Assembly (NCBI GenBank): GCA_024114885.1
Contig: CP099426.1
Location: 1,860,001-1,924,000, forward strand
Direction: 5' to 3'
DNA length: 64,000 bases
From: Septoria linicola
Lineage: Eukaryota; Ascomycota; Dothideomycetes; Mycosphaerellales; Mycosphaerellaceae
Part shown: positions 53,546-63,653 of the stretch, in pieces
Layout: each line of letters begins with the position of its first letter
Numbering within the stretch: position 1 is the first letter of the stretch
Position numbers and translations under genes: made by a program
The notes under the pieces: model-generated
Databases searched by the model: none
What the model was told of the DNA's origin: nothing
The model's input: the letters and a program-made list of their open reading frames with translations, nothing else

Positions 53546-55993
53546 ATGACGGGGCTGCAATGCGCAGCGATTATGGCGGTGAGCATTGCCACACTTCATC
53601 TGACTACGCGGTGCCCAGGTAGATCACTGATACATCGATGTACAGTACCTCGAAGAACGAGAAAGCTAAGATACAAGCCTGCCATTTTGCGGCTCGGATC
53701 GCTGATCGCGCTGCTGATCTTTACTGCGTTCCTGATCGGCATTTTGCAGTTCGCACTGATACGCCTGCCCAATAGACAGGGTCGATTTGGTCTCGAGACC
53801 TTAACGAATGCAACGACTGTAGTCGAGGATGCGATCGATGATATTCCAGATCTCCTTGTGAGAAGACAGACCACGGCTGTGCAAGAGGACGAGTCAATTC
53901 CTGTCACAGAGACCACAATCATTCCTGATCCGGGAGTGTCGAGCAGGCCAGAAGAAGACTTCGTACAGACTACCGAGACTCTTCCTGCACCCGTACCCAA
54001 CGTTCCGACACCTATAGTGACTCCGCCGCAACCGCCTACCGATTCTGCATCGCCGACGCAGTACGCACCGGTAGAGGGATTTGTCCCGCCATCCGAGACC
54101 AGAACAATCGCATCCACCAGGCTTGCCGATGACTACGTATCTACTGGGCAAGTACAGAGCGTACCCACAGCTCCACCCGGACAAGAGCCTACTTCTGTTC
54201 GACCCAGTGCCGCGCCACCCGAGTCTTACGTGCAATCGACGCAGACGGCAAATGAGGCACCGCCCTCGGGTACGTGGGTACCTGGCTCTCATTACACAAA
54301 CCTGGCGGGCTCCACGCTGTGGTCCGACGGCTACATCGATGCACAAGCGACTCCAACAGCCGCAAGTAGCACTGCTACGCCCAGTGACTATGTGGAACCA
54401 AAGATTACCGCCGAATCAACCACCGGAAACGCCGCGCCTGGTAGCTATGCTCCTGCTTCAGAGAAGACGGGAGTGGTGGTTGTCACGGTATGGAGTCCGA
54501 CCAAAATCTTTGTTGGGACATATCTCGCGGTCATACTCGCCGTCGTCTACCGCATTCTGATCTCAACTGTCCAAACCCAGCTGCATCTCATTGACCCATT
54601 TCGACAACTGGCAAGCTCTAACGGTGCACTTGGATCCACGGCCTTCTTTTCTTCCTACCACTCTCAGACCATATTTGGACCACTAGTGGCACTGTTCAGG
54701 CGCAGGTACACGATATTTTGCATCGGCATTGTGTTTTGGTTGAGTTGTCTCATGCCTGCGTTGGCTTCAGAAGCTGTCTGGGTCGACACTAATTGGGGCT
54801 GCTCGAATCCGAAGGTCGGAACCCCCAATCCTTGTCCTCCACGAATGACGGCATCAACCTTGGTCATTCGTGCACTACAAGGTATGCTCGGCTTTGCAGC
54901 CATCATCCTGCTTGTGATCATATTCGTTCTGCGGATGGGGACCGGTCTGGAAGGCGATCCAAGCTCAATCGCGGCTGTTGCTTCCCTCATGGGCCATCCT
55001 GCTGTGTCTGCCGACATGGATGAGATGCCTGCCGGCACTGGTACGACATTCAACATGATGAAACAGGAGCTAGCAGGCAAGAAATACAAGCTTAGCGAGT
55101 GGTCTAGCCCTACTGGTCAGCTCCACCACGGGATTGTCCCTGGTGGTGCATTGGACGATGATTTGATCAGAGTGCCGGCTTACCAAGCGTACCAACCACC
55201 ATCCTCGAGCTCCAAACCCGCTACTGCTACATATCAACCCGTGAACCCTCGGTCGTCCGCTTGTGAAGATGATATGGCGCCCTACCGACGGGATTGGATG
55301 GACTACATGCTACTACTCTTGGTCGTGGGGGCTTTTGCTGTGGTACTCGCGTACTATCTTGTCGGTGGCGACAATGGCTTCAACAATTTCTTCAACAGCA
55401 ATACCTTCGGCCCTCGATTTATCCTTACAGGAGCTGCGACGGTCATTGCAAACATCTGGGCAACTGCTGAACAGAACTCAATGGTTATGGCTCCCTTCAT
55501 ACGACTCTCCCAAGGAAGCGCTACATTCGACACTTTGCGGTTTGCACCGACCATCACTCCGCTACTTTCCACTTGGCGAGCTCTTTCCAATCGATACTTC
55601 TTCGCTGGCGTTATTACTATCATGACTCTGCTAGGAGAAGTTCTGAACATCGTTATCTCCGGAGTACCTTTTGCAACAGGTCAGACACATGGACAATTCC
55701 TCATCGTTGCTCACATGTCTATGGCAACTCTCGGACTAATGATCGTCGCTGCCGTTGCTGTGATTGTCCACAGAAGATATGAGCCGAAGATCGCAGTTTT
55801 ACCCGACACTTTGGGAGCCAAAATGAGCTATCTTGCAGGAGCACGAATGCTTAGCAGCTTCGATGGCATCGCTGGAGGATATGCTGAAAACAGGCTGAGA
55901 AGCGGGCACTTCACGTTTGGTCCGATGATCGGCAAAGATGGCAGACGAGCATGGAAGGTGGACGAGATTGGCCATGATCCTCGAGCCTACTAA
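53546..55993 (+). CDS. DUF3433-type multi-pass membrane protein (815 aa)
   Basis: A single long frame. A first membrane segment (LGSLIALLIFTAFLIGILQFALI) precedes a long Pro/Thr/Ser-rich region of about 250 residues, probably extracellular and glycosylated (PVPNVPTPIVTPPQPP and similar). Then come membrane segments around FVGTYLAVILAVVYRILI, IFCIGIVFWLSCLMPALA, GFAAIILLVIIFVLRM, MLLLLVVGAFAVVLAYYLV, FAGVITIMTLLGEVLNIVI and LIVAHMSMATLGLMIVAAVAV. The block after the first core helix, STVQTQLHLIDPFRQLASSNGA, and FIRLSQGSATFDTLRF are typical of DUF3433 fungal membrane proteins. Function unknown; a plasma-membrane or wall-linked role is likely from topology. Confidence 0.82.
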   Translation: MTGLQCAAIMAVSIATLHLTTRCPGRSLIHRCTVPRRTRKLRYKPAILRLGSLIALLIFTAFLIGILQFALIRLPNRQGRFGLETLTNATTVVEDAIDDIPDLLVRRQTTAVQEDESIPVTETTIIPDPGVSSRPEEDFVQTTETLPAPVPNVPTPIVTPPQPPTDSASPTQYAPVEGFVPPSETRTIASTRLADDYVSTGQVQSVPTAPPGQEPTSVRPSAAPPESYVQSTQTANEAPPSGTWVPGSHYTNLAGSTLWSDGYIDAQATPTAASSTATPSDYVEPKITAESTTGNAAPGSYAPASEKTGVVVVTVWSPTKIFVGTYLAVILAVVYRILISTVQTQLHLIDPFRQLASSNGALGSTAFFSSYHSQTIFGPLVALFRRRYTIFCIGIVFWLSCLMPALASEAVWVDTNWGCSNPKVGTPNPCPPRMTASTLVIRALQGMLGFAAIILLVIIFVLRMGTGLEGDPSSIAAVASLMGHPAVSADMDEMPAGTGTTFNMMKQELAGKKYKLSEWSSPTGQLHHGIVPGGALDDDLIRVPAYQAYQPPSSSSKPATATYQPVNPRSSACEDDMAPYRRDWMDYMLLLLVVGAFAVVLAYYLVGGDNGFNNFFNSNTFGPRFILTGAATVIANIWATAEQNSMVMAPFIRLSQGSATFDTLRFAPTITPLLSTWRALSNRYFFAGVITIMTLLGEVLNIVISGVPFATGQTHGQFLIVAHMSMATLGLMIVAAVAVIVHRRYEPKIAVLPDTLGAKMSYLAGARMLSSFDGIAGGYAENRLRSGHFTFGPMIGKDGRRAWKVDEIGHDPRAY

Positions 55994-56610
55994 ACGTGCT
56001 AGTCATTTGTGGCAATCAACACGGTCACCTGGAACGACGTTGCAACCGACACTTCTCGTATGCTTGCAGAAGACAAGACTCCGTTCGTCGCGCGCCCAAG
56101 TAGGAGCTTTGGTAAGAGTGCCCTCAGAAAGTAGATCTATTGCGGATCGCGGAAAAATGTGTTTAAGCACTGGGTCTCGGAGCCCTGCCTTCGGTTCCTT
56201 GTCGGCACTCTGGAACATCCAGGTTCTATGCCAAGAATACCATCAAAGGATCTAACTAGTGGTCTCCACCTTGCTCGCTGGGCTTTGTTATATTCAGATG
56301 AACACGAGTTGAAAATTATCGTAGACTGTGCTAGCAGAGATGAATGTCTCACATCATGTCAAATATGTAGCCATGCATTGGATTGATAGCAAATGCAGGA
56401 GTAAGGTCTTGTGAAAGGATCATGTACCCAACACGAATGTGGCTTGCGTCGCTAGAGTCATGCTGACCGGTGTGCTGAGCAGAGAGGTGATATAAGAGCC
56501 ACCATTCTTTCGTAGATGAAAGTCATCTCGACAGCAACAGTGTCAATCACATTCCAGCACTACAACCACTCACCACACGACCCAGCAAGACAGCCGCGAA
56601 TCCAGTTAAC
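55994..56610. other. Intergenic with TATA-like element
   Basis: 617 bp. TATAAGAG at 56491 is about 120 bp before the next ATG and may be its TATA box. Nothing else is recognised. Confidence 0.5.
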
Positions 56611-56979
56611 ATGAAAACAACCGCCATCATCGCTTCCATTGCAGCAGTGGCCACTGCCAACTCTTGTGTCAGGAACAGCAATGGCTTGTACACATACACT
56701 GTCATCACAGACAACACAGTGCCGGACATCTCGGGTGTTTGTGGCGGTCTGTGGGACAATTTGAAGCAGTTCAGCCAGTGCAGCGCGAGCGCCAGTTTCT
56801 GTATTTACTTCTAAAGTTCGAGCTTGTTGTGTCACGCTAATCGGATGAAAGGCGGTGCCAATGGCGCGAACAACGTGCTCAAGCGGCAGTTTTCCGTGCC
56901 AAACATTTGCAACGCCGGCATGGTGGAGGCGTCTTGGTGGGATGCTACTAAGAACAAGTATGGCGGAATTTCTTGCTAG
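56611..56979 (+). CDS. Small secreted cysteine-rich protein (105 aa)
   Basis: Exons 56611-56800 and 56852-56979; the splice turns SASF into SASFCGANGANN. The first 17 residues (MKTTAIIASIAAVATAN) are a signal peptide. The mature part has Cys in NSCVRN, ISGVCGGLWDNLK, SQCSAS, FCG, NICNAG and the final ISC, so six in all. VLKRQF holds a possible KR processing site. Blocks GVCGGLWDN, NAGMVEASWWDATKNKYG and the C-terminal Cys look like a conserved small secreted family of Dothideomycetes as I recall it, with no known function. Candidate effector. Without the intron the frame would stop at 56813. Confidence 0.75.
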
Positions 56980-57113
56980 AGGTTACGCATAGAGTGCGAA
57001 GGGAGTGTGACATAATGATGTTGAGGAGAAGGGAGGCGGATAGCCAATGGCGTGTACATGAATGCTGCGTATCGTCCATCAAGAGAAGGATCCCGTCGAT
57101 AGCTTCGCAGTCT

Positions 57114-58154
57114 TCACTTCTTCGGTGGAGGCAAGAAGATATCCAAGACTCTCCTTGGTATCCTTTTGAACCTGACTTGTTCCCAAACGCCCACAATTTC
57201 ATCATCTTGCAGCACGAAAACATCGCCTTGAAGAGTGGTATTGTCATTCGGCAGAGGTCGCATCTGGACATAGTTGCGGATCACGCTACCAGTATTGGCT
57301 CGTTGGAATTTGTGGCTCAGCTTGATAGAGCCTACACCGCCGTTGATGTACGCGAACTTGGCCTTGTCTTTCTCGACTGCATTGCAGACGAAGCCGCTCA
57401 AATGGCAGAATGCATCCATGTAGTACGGTCCGGTAGGATCGTTGCTGTGGTCGATGTGCGGGAAGTCAACCGTCGAGGTGGCTTCGAGCGTCTTAGTGTC
57501 AAAGATGACCTCGGACATGTTCTGATACTTCGGACCGTACTGCACGAACGACTCAAACATTTTGTAAGCCTTGTCGCGCTGGACAAGTCGCACGCGGTCG
57601 TCATTTGCTTTCACAGCAGCTATGTGTAGCGAGTCCATACGACCCAAAATGGTCGACGTCGAGTGAGACCAGTTGTTGATCCACGTCTGGCAGTCTTGGA
57701 AGGTCGCCTGACAATGGCCCATTTCCTGAAGCCGAACACCTTCAGACGTGGTCGAGTGGAACGAGCATTGCAGTGTAACTTCTGCTATGTGGAGGTTTGC
57801 GGGCGCTTTATTCGAAGCCGAAACATCCATCTCGATAAATAGCTGCGCGATATTGCTTGCGGCCTTGACCAGCAGCGGCTTGTGGACTTGCAGGTCCGTG
57901 ATATTGATCCCCGGTGATCCGCTGTTGCCTTCATACTTCCGATATAGGTACCCGGCTACTGTGTTGACCATATCGGAGTAGAGGCTTGATGGAGTGAGAA
58001 TGCAGCCGTTGCACTTGTGATTCATCACGATTGGCTGTAGGTCAGAGTCACCAAGACACGACCGCACGGTGATCTTCGCTTCCGAGGGCAGACCATCGAG
58101 AGCTTCGCGTATGACTTGTTGACATGATGCCGATAGTCTCTTTGGGAATGGCAT
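57114..58154 (-). CDS. Stand-alone polyketide product-template (PT) domain protein
   Basis: The frame is open from 58310; the ATG at 58154 (MPFPKRLSASCQ) starts the domain at once and gives 346 aa. The whole protein matches the PT domain of non-reducing polyketide synthases, which folds and cyclises poly-beta-keto chains. The signs are IVMNHKCNGCILTPSSLYSDM with the catalytic His (H46), a double hot-dog order with DRVRLVQRDKAYKMFESFVQY, and PYYMDAFCHLSGFVCNA with the catalytic Asp (D247). IRNYVQM and DVFVLQDDEIVGVWEQVRF near the end match too. No KS, AT, SAT, ACP or TE is attached: the protein ends at PPPKK, and the neighbour upstream is an SDR. Catalytic residues are kept, so it may act in trans. 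Otherwise it is a leftover of a lost PKS. Confidence 0.85.
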   Translation of the reverse strand: MPFPKRLSASCQQVIREALDGLPSEAKITVRSCLGDSDLQPIVMNHKCNGCILTPSSLYSDMVNTVAGYLYRKYEGNSGSPGINITDLQVHKPLLVKAASNIAQLFIEMDVSASNKAPANLHIAEVTLQCSFHSTTSEGVRLQEMGHCQATFQDCQTWINNWSHSTSTILGRMDSLHIAAVKANDDRVRLVQRDKAYKMFESFVQYGPKYQNMSEVIFDTKTLEATSTVDFPHIDHSNDPTGPYYMDAFCHLSGFVCNAVEKDKAKFAYINGGVGSIKLSHKFQRANTGSVIRNYVQMRPLPNDNTTLQGDVFVLQDDEIVGVWEQVRFKRIPRRVLDIFLPPPKK

Positions 58155-58533
58155 CTTGCAGCACCTCTGCTGAACCCGTGTTGATTCCCGCAGTGGTTCG
58201 AAACAGTCGTGTCTGGAGGAGCTCAACGAGGGTTGAGCAAATTCGAAAGGCTGATATAGGCTTATAATCATGACCGGCAAGCTCTTTGAGGTACTTTCTA
58301 TGTTGAGCACCGTGACACTGACTCTAGTCCGTCAGCACGTTTGTCAGCGCCGATGTCACATCGGCTCGGTTCCTGCGACTCTTGGCGATTTGACGGTGTT
58401 CAAACCTGCCCGACGTTACCTGCGCTCGCAAGGTACAACTACAACAGGAGAAGAAACACTTGCGAGTTGCTAAAGGTCTCGTCATATTCTATCATATTTC
58501 GGGATTAGTCAAGCTCCTCGCGGCTATCCTGGC

Positions 58534-59332
58534 TTATCGGCCTCCTGTGACATCGAGAACGGTACCGGTAACATACGATGAGGCCGAACATGAGAGCCAG
58601 ATGATCGCTTCGGCGACTTCCTCAGCCTCGCCTGCTCGTCCTAACGGCGTCGTTGCACCAAGGCGGTCGGCACGACCAGGATCTCCAGTGGTGGCATGTA
58701 TATCAGTCTTGATGAGGCCCGGTCTGACTGCCGTGACTCGGATCCCTTTTGGCCCAAGCTCTTTAGCGAGGCCGATCGTAAGTGTATCTATGGCACCCTT
58801 GGAGCCTGCATAGTCTACATACTCATTTGGACCACCTATGACAGTCAGCAGTATCACAATCGCATAAAGTCAAGAGCTTGCTCTTACCAAGTTTGGCGGC
58901 GGCAGAAGAGACGAACACAATACTTCCGCCTATGCCGCCACTGCTAGCCGGCATACGTCGGGCTGCTTCGCGTGCACAGAGATACGCTCCCAAGATGTTG
59001 ACATCAAACATCTGCCGCAGCCGGGAAATGTCCATGTCAGCTAAAGGCATTGCGGGTAGCGTAATGCCTGCATTGATTACTACCGCAGTGACCTTGCCTA
59101 ATTGCGCCTCCATCTCATCGAACATACGAACGACATCTTGTTCAATCTCTACCGCACCCTTGAGGCTAATGCCCTTGCCACCAGCATCCTGTACCTGCTG
59201 CACCGTAGCTTCGGCAGCCTCAGCATTGTTGACATAGTTGACGCCCACATTCCAGCCGCGCTTGCCAGCCAGAATCGCCGTTGCACGGCCAATGCCTCGA
59301 GAGCCTCCGGTGATGAGGATATTACTGGCCAT
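58534..59332 (-). CDS. Short-chain dehydrogenase/reductase (FabG-like, 248 aa)
   Basis: Exons 59332-58888 and 58835-58534, with the splice producing AAKLGGPNEYVDYAGSKGA. SDR signs: ILITGGSRGIGRATA at the N-terminus (TGxxxGIG), VVINAGITLP, VFVSSAAAKLG for the Ser, YAGSK for Tyr/Lys, VRPGLIKTDIHA, and the C-terminal YVTGTVLDVTGGR. It would reduce or oxidise a carbonyl/alcohol with NADP(H). Similar enzymes serve in fatty-acid or polyketide-type pathways. It sits between the PT-domain gene and a flavin oxidoreductase and shares a 437-bp divergent promoter with the latter. Cytosolic, as no signal is seen. Confidence 0.88.
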
Positions 59333-59769
59333 GATCTATGCCGGAGAAGAAGTTGATGGACGAGGACAAGTCGAGACATCGGAAAGTGGAGGCAAAGTCG
59401 GGGACTGCTTGGCATGTCTAACGTTAGCATGTGACGCGAACGATCGACTGTTTCCTTGCGACACGTACACAAAATCTATGAATGCAGCATCTCTCTTCCC
59501 GATCTACGAAGCAACGAGTGCAGACTCGCAACATCATCTACAACGATGGTATATGCTGTGCTAGTCGACTTCTATCCACGTTGCCTGCGACCACCTGCGG
59601 ACTATGATTGATCGCGAGGCATTGCCGAGGTCAACATCCGTGTCGCGTCTTGCTTAACAATCCAGACATCGTGCATCTCGACTTGGCAAGTTTCCTAGAT
59701 TCTCAGAGGCATCGAAGATCATCTCTGTTTGTTTCCGGTGACCTACTGACGAGCAGATCAAATCTGACC
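59333..59769. other. Divergent promoter region, SDR / flavin oxidoreductase
   Basis: 437 bp between two genes transcribed apart. The oxidoreductase frame is open upstream of its chosen ATG from 59608 but lacks family features there. Confidence 0.55.
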
Positions 59770-61125
59770 ATGGGTGCGACATCGTACAACACGCCCGCTG
59801 CGGGCATACCGTACTTCACTCCACAGCACTCCAATTCGCCGGGAACACCATTCAACAAGAATGCCAATGTACCAACTCTATTCAGACCTCTTACCATTCG
59901 CGGTGCCACTCTACGAAATCGCATAGTCGTGGCCCCAATGTGCCAGTACAGCACAGCAGAGTCCGGACCACAGATTGGGGCTCTCACGCCGTACCATAAC
60001 GTTACTCTCGGCCACTATGCGCTCAAGGGAGCTGCTTTAGTCTTCATCGAAGCTGCAGGAGTCCAGGCAAATGGTCGCATCTCTCCGAATTGCCCAGGCG
60101 TGTGGTCGGACAGCCAAATCGATGGTGTCAAGGCGGTCGCCGACTTTGTGCACAGCCAAGCCGCTCTCTGTGGGTTGCAGCTGGCACACGCAGGAAGGAA
60201 AGCTAGCACAATGCCACCCTTCATCGCTGCTGGCAAGAAAGCTCCCAGTATCCGTGCTGCCAAAGAGGCCGGCGGCTGGCCGCAAAATGTGGTCGCGCCG
60301 TCTGGAGGCGAAGACTTCACCTGGGATGGCATCAAAAGTGACGATCCCAACGGCGGCTATTATGCTCCACGAGAACTTTCCATCGCAGACATCCAAGAGC
60401 TTGTCAATGACTGGGCTTCGGCAGCAGTGCGATGCGTGCGAGCCGGCGTGGATGTCTTGGAAATACATTCCGCACATGGGTATCTGCTCCACCAGTTTCT
60501 GAGCCCGATCACGAATAGACGTACCGACCAGTATGGTGGTTCCTTTGAGAACCGCACGCGATTGGTGATCGAGATTGTTCAAGCCATTCGTGCTGTGATC
60601 CCGCAAACCATGCCACTTTTCCTGCGACTGTCCGCCACCGAGTGGATGGAAGAGACAGACATTGGCAAGCGCTTCGGTTCCTGGGATGTCGAGAGCACGA
60701 TCAAGCTCACCAAAATCGTCGCAGACCTCGGCGTAGATCTGCTTGATGTATCGAGTGGTGGCAACCATCCTCAGCAACGAATCAACATGTTCAACTCGAA
60801 AGACTATCAGATCAAGATTGCTGCAAGAATCCGCAACGAGGTCAAGGCTGCCAATAAGGAAATTCTGATCGGTGCCGTAGGGCTCATCACCGAAGCTGAG
60901 CAGGCGAGAGATATCGTGGAGAGCAGTGACAGCATCAAGCAGGAAGCCCAGGTTGCAGAAGAGATGACAGATGCGAGTGGAAGCAAAGAGCCTATGGCAG
61001 ACCTGATCCTAGTGGCCAGACAATTCATGCGAGAACCTGAGTGGGTACTCAAGGTGGCGTGGCGACTTGGGGTCGATATTGCTTGGCCAACGCAGTTCCT
61101 TAGAGTGCGTTTCCCAAAGCTATAG
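59770..61125 (+). CDS. Old yellow enzyme, YqjM-type flavin oxidoreductase (451 aa)
   Basis: A single exon; the start at 59770 (GACCATGGGTGCG) is chosen over the in-frame 59608, which adds 54 poorly coding residues. The NADH:flavin oxidoreductase barrel shows LFRPLTIRGATLRNRIVVAPMCQYS with the Cys typical of the YqjM class, LQLAHAGRKAS with FMN-site residues, and VDVLEIHSAHGYLLHQFLSP followed by NRRTDQYGGSFENR, the family hallmark. LVARQFMREPEW is near the end. It binds FMN and reduces activated C=C bonds with NAD(P)H. With the neighbouring SDR and PT domain it could tailor an aromatic or polyketide-like product. A charged insert (about SSDSIKQEAQVAEEM) precedes the last helices. Confidence 0.9.
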   Translation: MGATSYNTPAAGIPYFTPQHSNSPGTPFNKNANVPTLFRPLTIRGATLRNRIVVAPMCQYSTAESGPQIGALTPYHNVTLGHYALKGAALVFIEAAGVQANGRISPNCPGVWSDSQIDGVKAVADFVHSQAALCGLQLAHAGRKASTMPPFIAAGKKAPSIRAAKEAGGWPQNVVAPSGGEDFTWDGIKSDDPNGGYYAPRELSIADIQELVNDWASAAVRCVRAGVDVLEIHSAHGYLLHQFLSPITNRRTDQYGGSFENRTRLVIEIVQAIRAVIPQTMPLFLRLSATEWMEETDIGKRFGSWDVESTIKLTKIVADLGVDLLDVSSGGNHPQQRINMFNSKDYQIKIAARIRNEVKAANKEILIGAVGLITEAEQARDIVESSDSIKQEAQVAEEMTDASGSKEPMADLILVARQFMREPEWVLKVAWRLGVDIAWPTQFLRVRFPKL

Positions 61126-61602
61126 GCTTGTTGTCGCGGAAGTGGGTAAAGAATAGGCTCTCCATACATCTAGGCCAAATACCACTGTTGACTCTTCAGC
61201 CCACTCCACGTGGTATGCTCGCATCTCGCCGCGCTTGGCAGGCTACTGCTGCAGTGGCAGCAGATCGCTTGTTCGCACGACAGCAAGATTCATGCTAGAC
61301 GCTCGCCGAGAAAGTGGCGGATTGTCAGTTTAGGAAATGTTGTGGGTCTTGGCTAGGATCTCTGCCGATGTCGTGATCGACCAGCCGAATTCGCGACTTC
61401 AACACGCGGAGACCATGCTTCGAAGCGATCAACCAACAGCAGATTTCTGCCACGTTGAATGTTACCATGCCACTGCCAAGAACTGAGATGTGCAATGCGA
61501 GCATGTACTTATACTCGCGTCGAATCCATACTTTGTGTCACTCGCTCGCCACGGGATCGACCAGGACCTTTCATCTGCCCCTTGCAGACGACCTGACACA
61601 AG
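61126..61602. other. Intergenic, no gene seen
   Basis: 477 bp between plus-strand genes, with a TACTTATACTCG stretch about 100 bp before the transporter ATG. Nothing else recognised. Confidence 0.5.
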
Positions 61603-63134
61603 ATGTCTGACCCAATTCCGGCCAAGGTGCCAGCTGCGAGCATTGCAGAGACACTACCAACACAAGAACCACAAGTCAAGAAGCATCGAACATGGTACCA
61701 TACAACACTCTTCAATGCCTTTGTCATTGGTGGTGTCGGGTTCATGGCCCCGGGGCTGTGGAACGCCATGAATTCGCTGGGAGCCGGAGGTGCTCAAGAA
61801 CCATACCTTGTCAATGCTGCAAATGCACTCGTGTTTGGTCTCATGGGCTTTCTCTGCCTATTTGGAGGACCAATCGCAAATCGAATCGGCCTGTCCTGGA
61901 CTCTGCTATTAGGAGCTGTCGGATATCCAGTCTATTCTGCTGGGCTGTATTGCAACAATCGATACGGTACCGTCTGGCTAGTCCTTGTTGGCGCTGTAAC
62001 CTGCGGTCTATCAGCAGGCCTGTTCTGGGCATCTGAAGGCGCCGTTGCGCTCGGCTATCCAGAGCCAAGTAAGCGAGGGCTCTACATGAATATCTGGCTT
62101 TGGTTTCGCACGGGTGGCCCTCTCACCGGAGGTGTCATTGTGCTCGCTCTCAACAATGATGCTAATGCTGCGAAGAAAGGCAAGGTGGGATACCAGACTT
62201 ATCTCATATTCATCGCCCTTCAATGCTTGTCTGTGCCTCTTGCACTAGCGCTTAGTCCGCCTGAGAAAGTTCAAAGAGCTGATGGAAGCAAAGTCATTGT
62301 GAGGGCTGAAGACAGCTTCAAGAAGGAGTTTCAAGCACTATGGCGCATCAGCAAGAGGAAGGATCTTCTGATGCTGCTGCCTGTCTTCTGGGCGGCTTAC
62401 TTCAACCAGTACTCCGGTAACTTTCAGGTAAGTCAAATCATGCCTGTCGCTAGATTCTGCTATGCTGATACGTCTCAGACCTATTATTTTGGTGTTAGAG
62501 CTAGAGCACTGATCGGCCTCTGCTCATACATTGGCGGTCTGATTTCCTCGCAGATCATCAGCACACTGCTCGACTACAAGGGCCTTGTTGTCAAGAAACG
62601 AATTATCTACGGATTCTACTACGTGGTTTTCCTGCACGTTGTCTCATGGATCTATGGCTGGATCGTTCAGGAGCAGTACACCAGCATGGCTGTAGCGCCA
62701 GTCTATGACTGGGCTGATGCAGGCTTTACGAAAGGCTTCTTTGTCATCATTCTGTGGCAATTCGCGCAACAAGCCCTCCAGAACTGGATGTACTATTTGC
62801 TCTCCACTAGCACTGATAACATATCTGAGTTGGCACGATTTTCTGGCATCTTGCGAGGACAAGAAAGCTTTGCGCAAGCCGTGTCTTATGGCATCAACAG
62901 CACTGAATGGAAAGGAGGGCGTGTGCCGTTGGCTATCAACACAATACTGCTTGGTATGTTTAATGCAAAACCTTCGCTGAGAGTCGTGCTGACCACGTTG
63001 CAGGCATTGCCGTGATTCCAACCTGGCTGGTCGTGAAGAACCACCAGCCTGTCGAGACTGACAAAGTTGCCATTACAAACACTACTACTACACCAGAGAG
63101 CGAGGCCTCTAGCAAGCATGGAGAAGAAAAGTAA
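61603..63134 (+). CDS. UNC93-like MFS transporter (476 aa)
   Basis: Three exons: 61603-62427, 62479-62953 and 63004-63134. The first intron is 51 bp and could be read through in frame, the second is not. Twelve membrane segments are likely. Family features are TLFNAFVIGGVGFMAPGLWNAMNSLGAGG at the first helix (shortened: FMAPGLWNAMNSLGAGG), NALVFGLMGFLCLFGGP, GLFWASEGAVALGYPEP and FWAAYFNQYSGNF. These mark the fungal DUF895/UNC93 branch of the major facilitator superfamily, often found by metabolic gene clusters. A hydrophilic Lys/Glu-rich tail ends the protein. It is probably a plasma or vacuolar membrane exporter; the substrate is unknown. Confidence 0.87.
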
Positions 63135-63653
63135 TTTGCTTGTTGCACATGGCTTGACTTATGTTTAGATGGGATGAATCAGCGGCGCTACGTTACTCGC
63201 GTGGACACGCTCGGAATATATGCTCCTATCACTTGGCGACTGCAACATCGATACAAAAGAGGAAAGTGACACAGATCGGAGTGCCACGAGCGGCAGAAAA
63301 GACACGCGAAGGCTTTGCAGAAGCTACTTAGTCCCCACAAGCGCCTCTATCTCCGCAAAGCAATCTACTGCCAAGGCCGAGGCCAGCCAGCAGATCTGAG
63401 AATCGGGCTACATACCTTCCACATTGAGACAAGTGCCCCAATTATACAAGCCTTTCTACCATAATGAGTTCACACCATGGCCTTGGCTGGCAGACACCGA
63501 CCTCGTTCAGTTGGTCCAGGCCAGTGTCAACGGCATAGTGCTGTTGCAGCAGTGGCAATAGTATGGGCATGATGGATGCAGCTATAAGTGATGTGCAGCC
63601 TCCATCAAGGTTGCACCACCTAGTTCACCCTTGCTACTGCCCATAGCGCAATC
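63135..63653. other. Intergenic with TATA-like element
   Basis: 519 bp. TATAAG at 63583-63588 lies 66 bp before the next ATG and is a reasonable core promoter. No other feature. Confidence 0.5.

Noticed and set aside
57398..57981. Plus-strand and alternative minus frames within the PT gene
   Set aside because: They are shadows of the PT-domain frame, which has catalytic motifs over its whole length.
60037..60777. 246-codon minus-strand frame inside the flavin oxidoreductase
   Set aside because: It is antisense to a fully conserved enzyme frame; no independent evidence.
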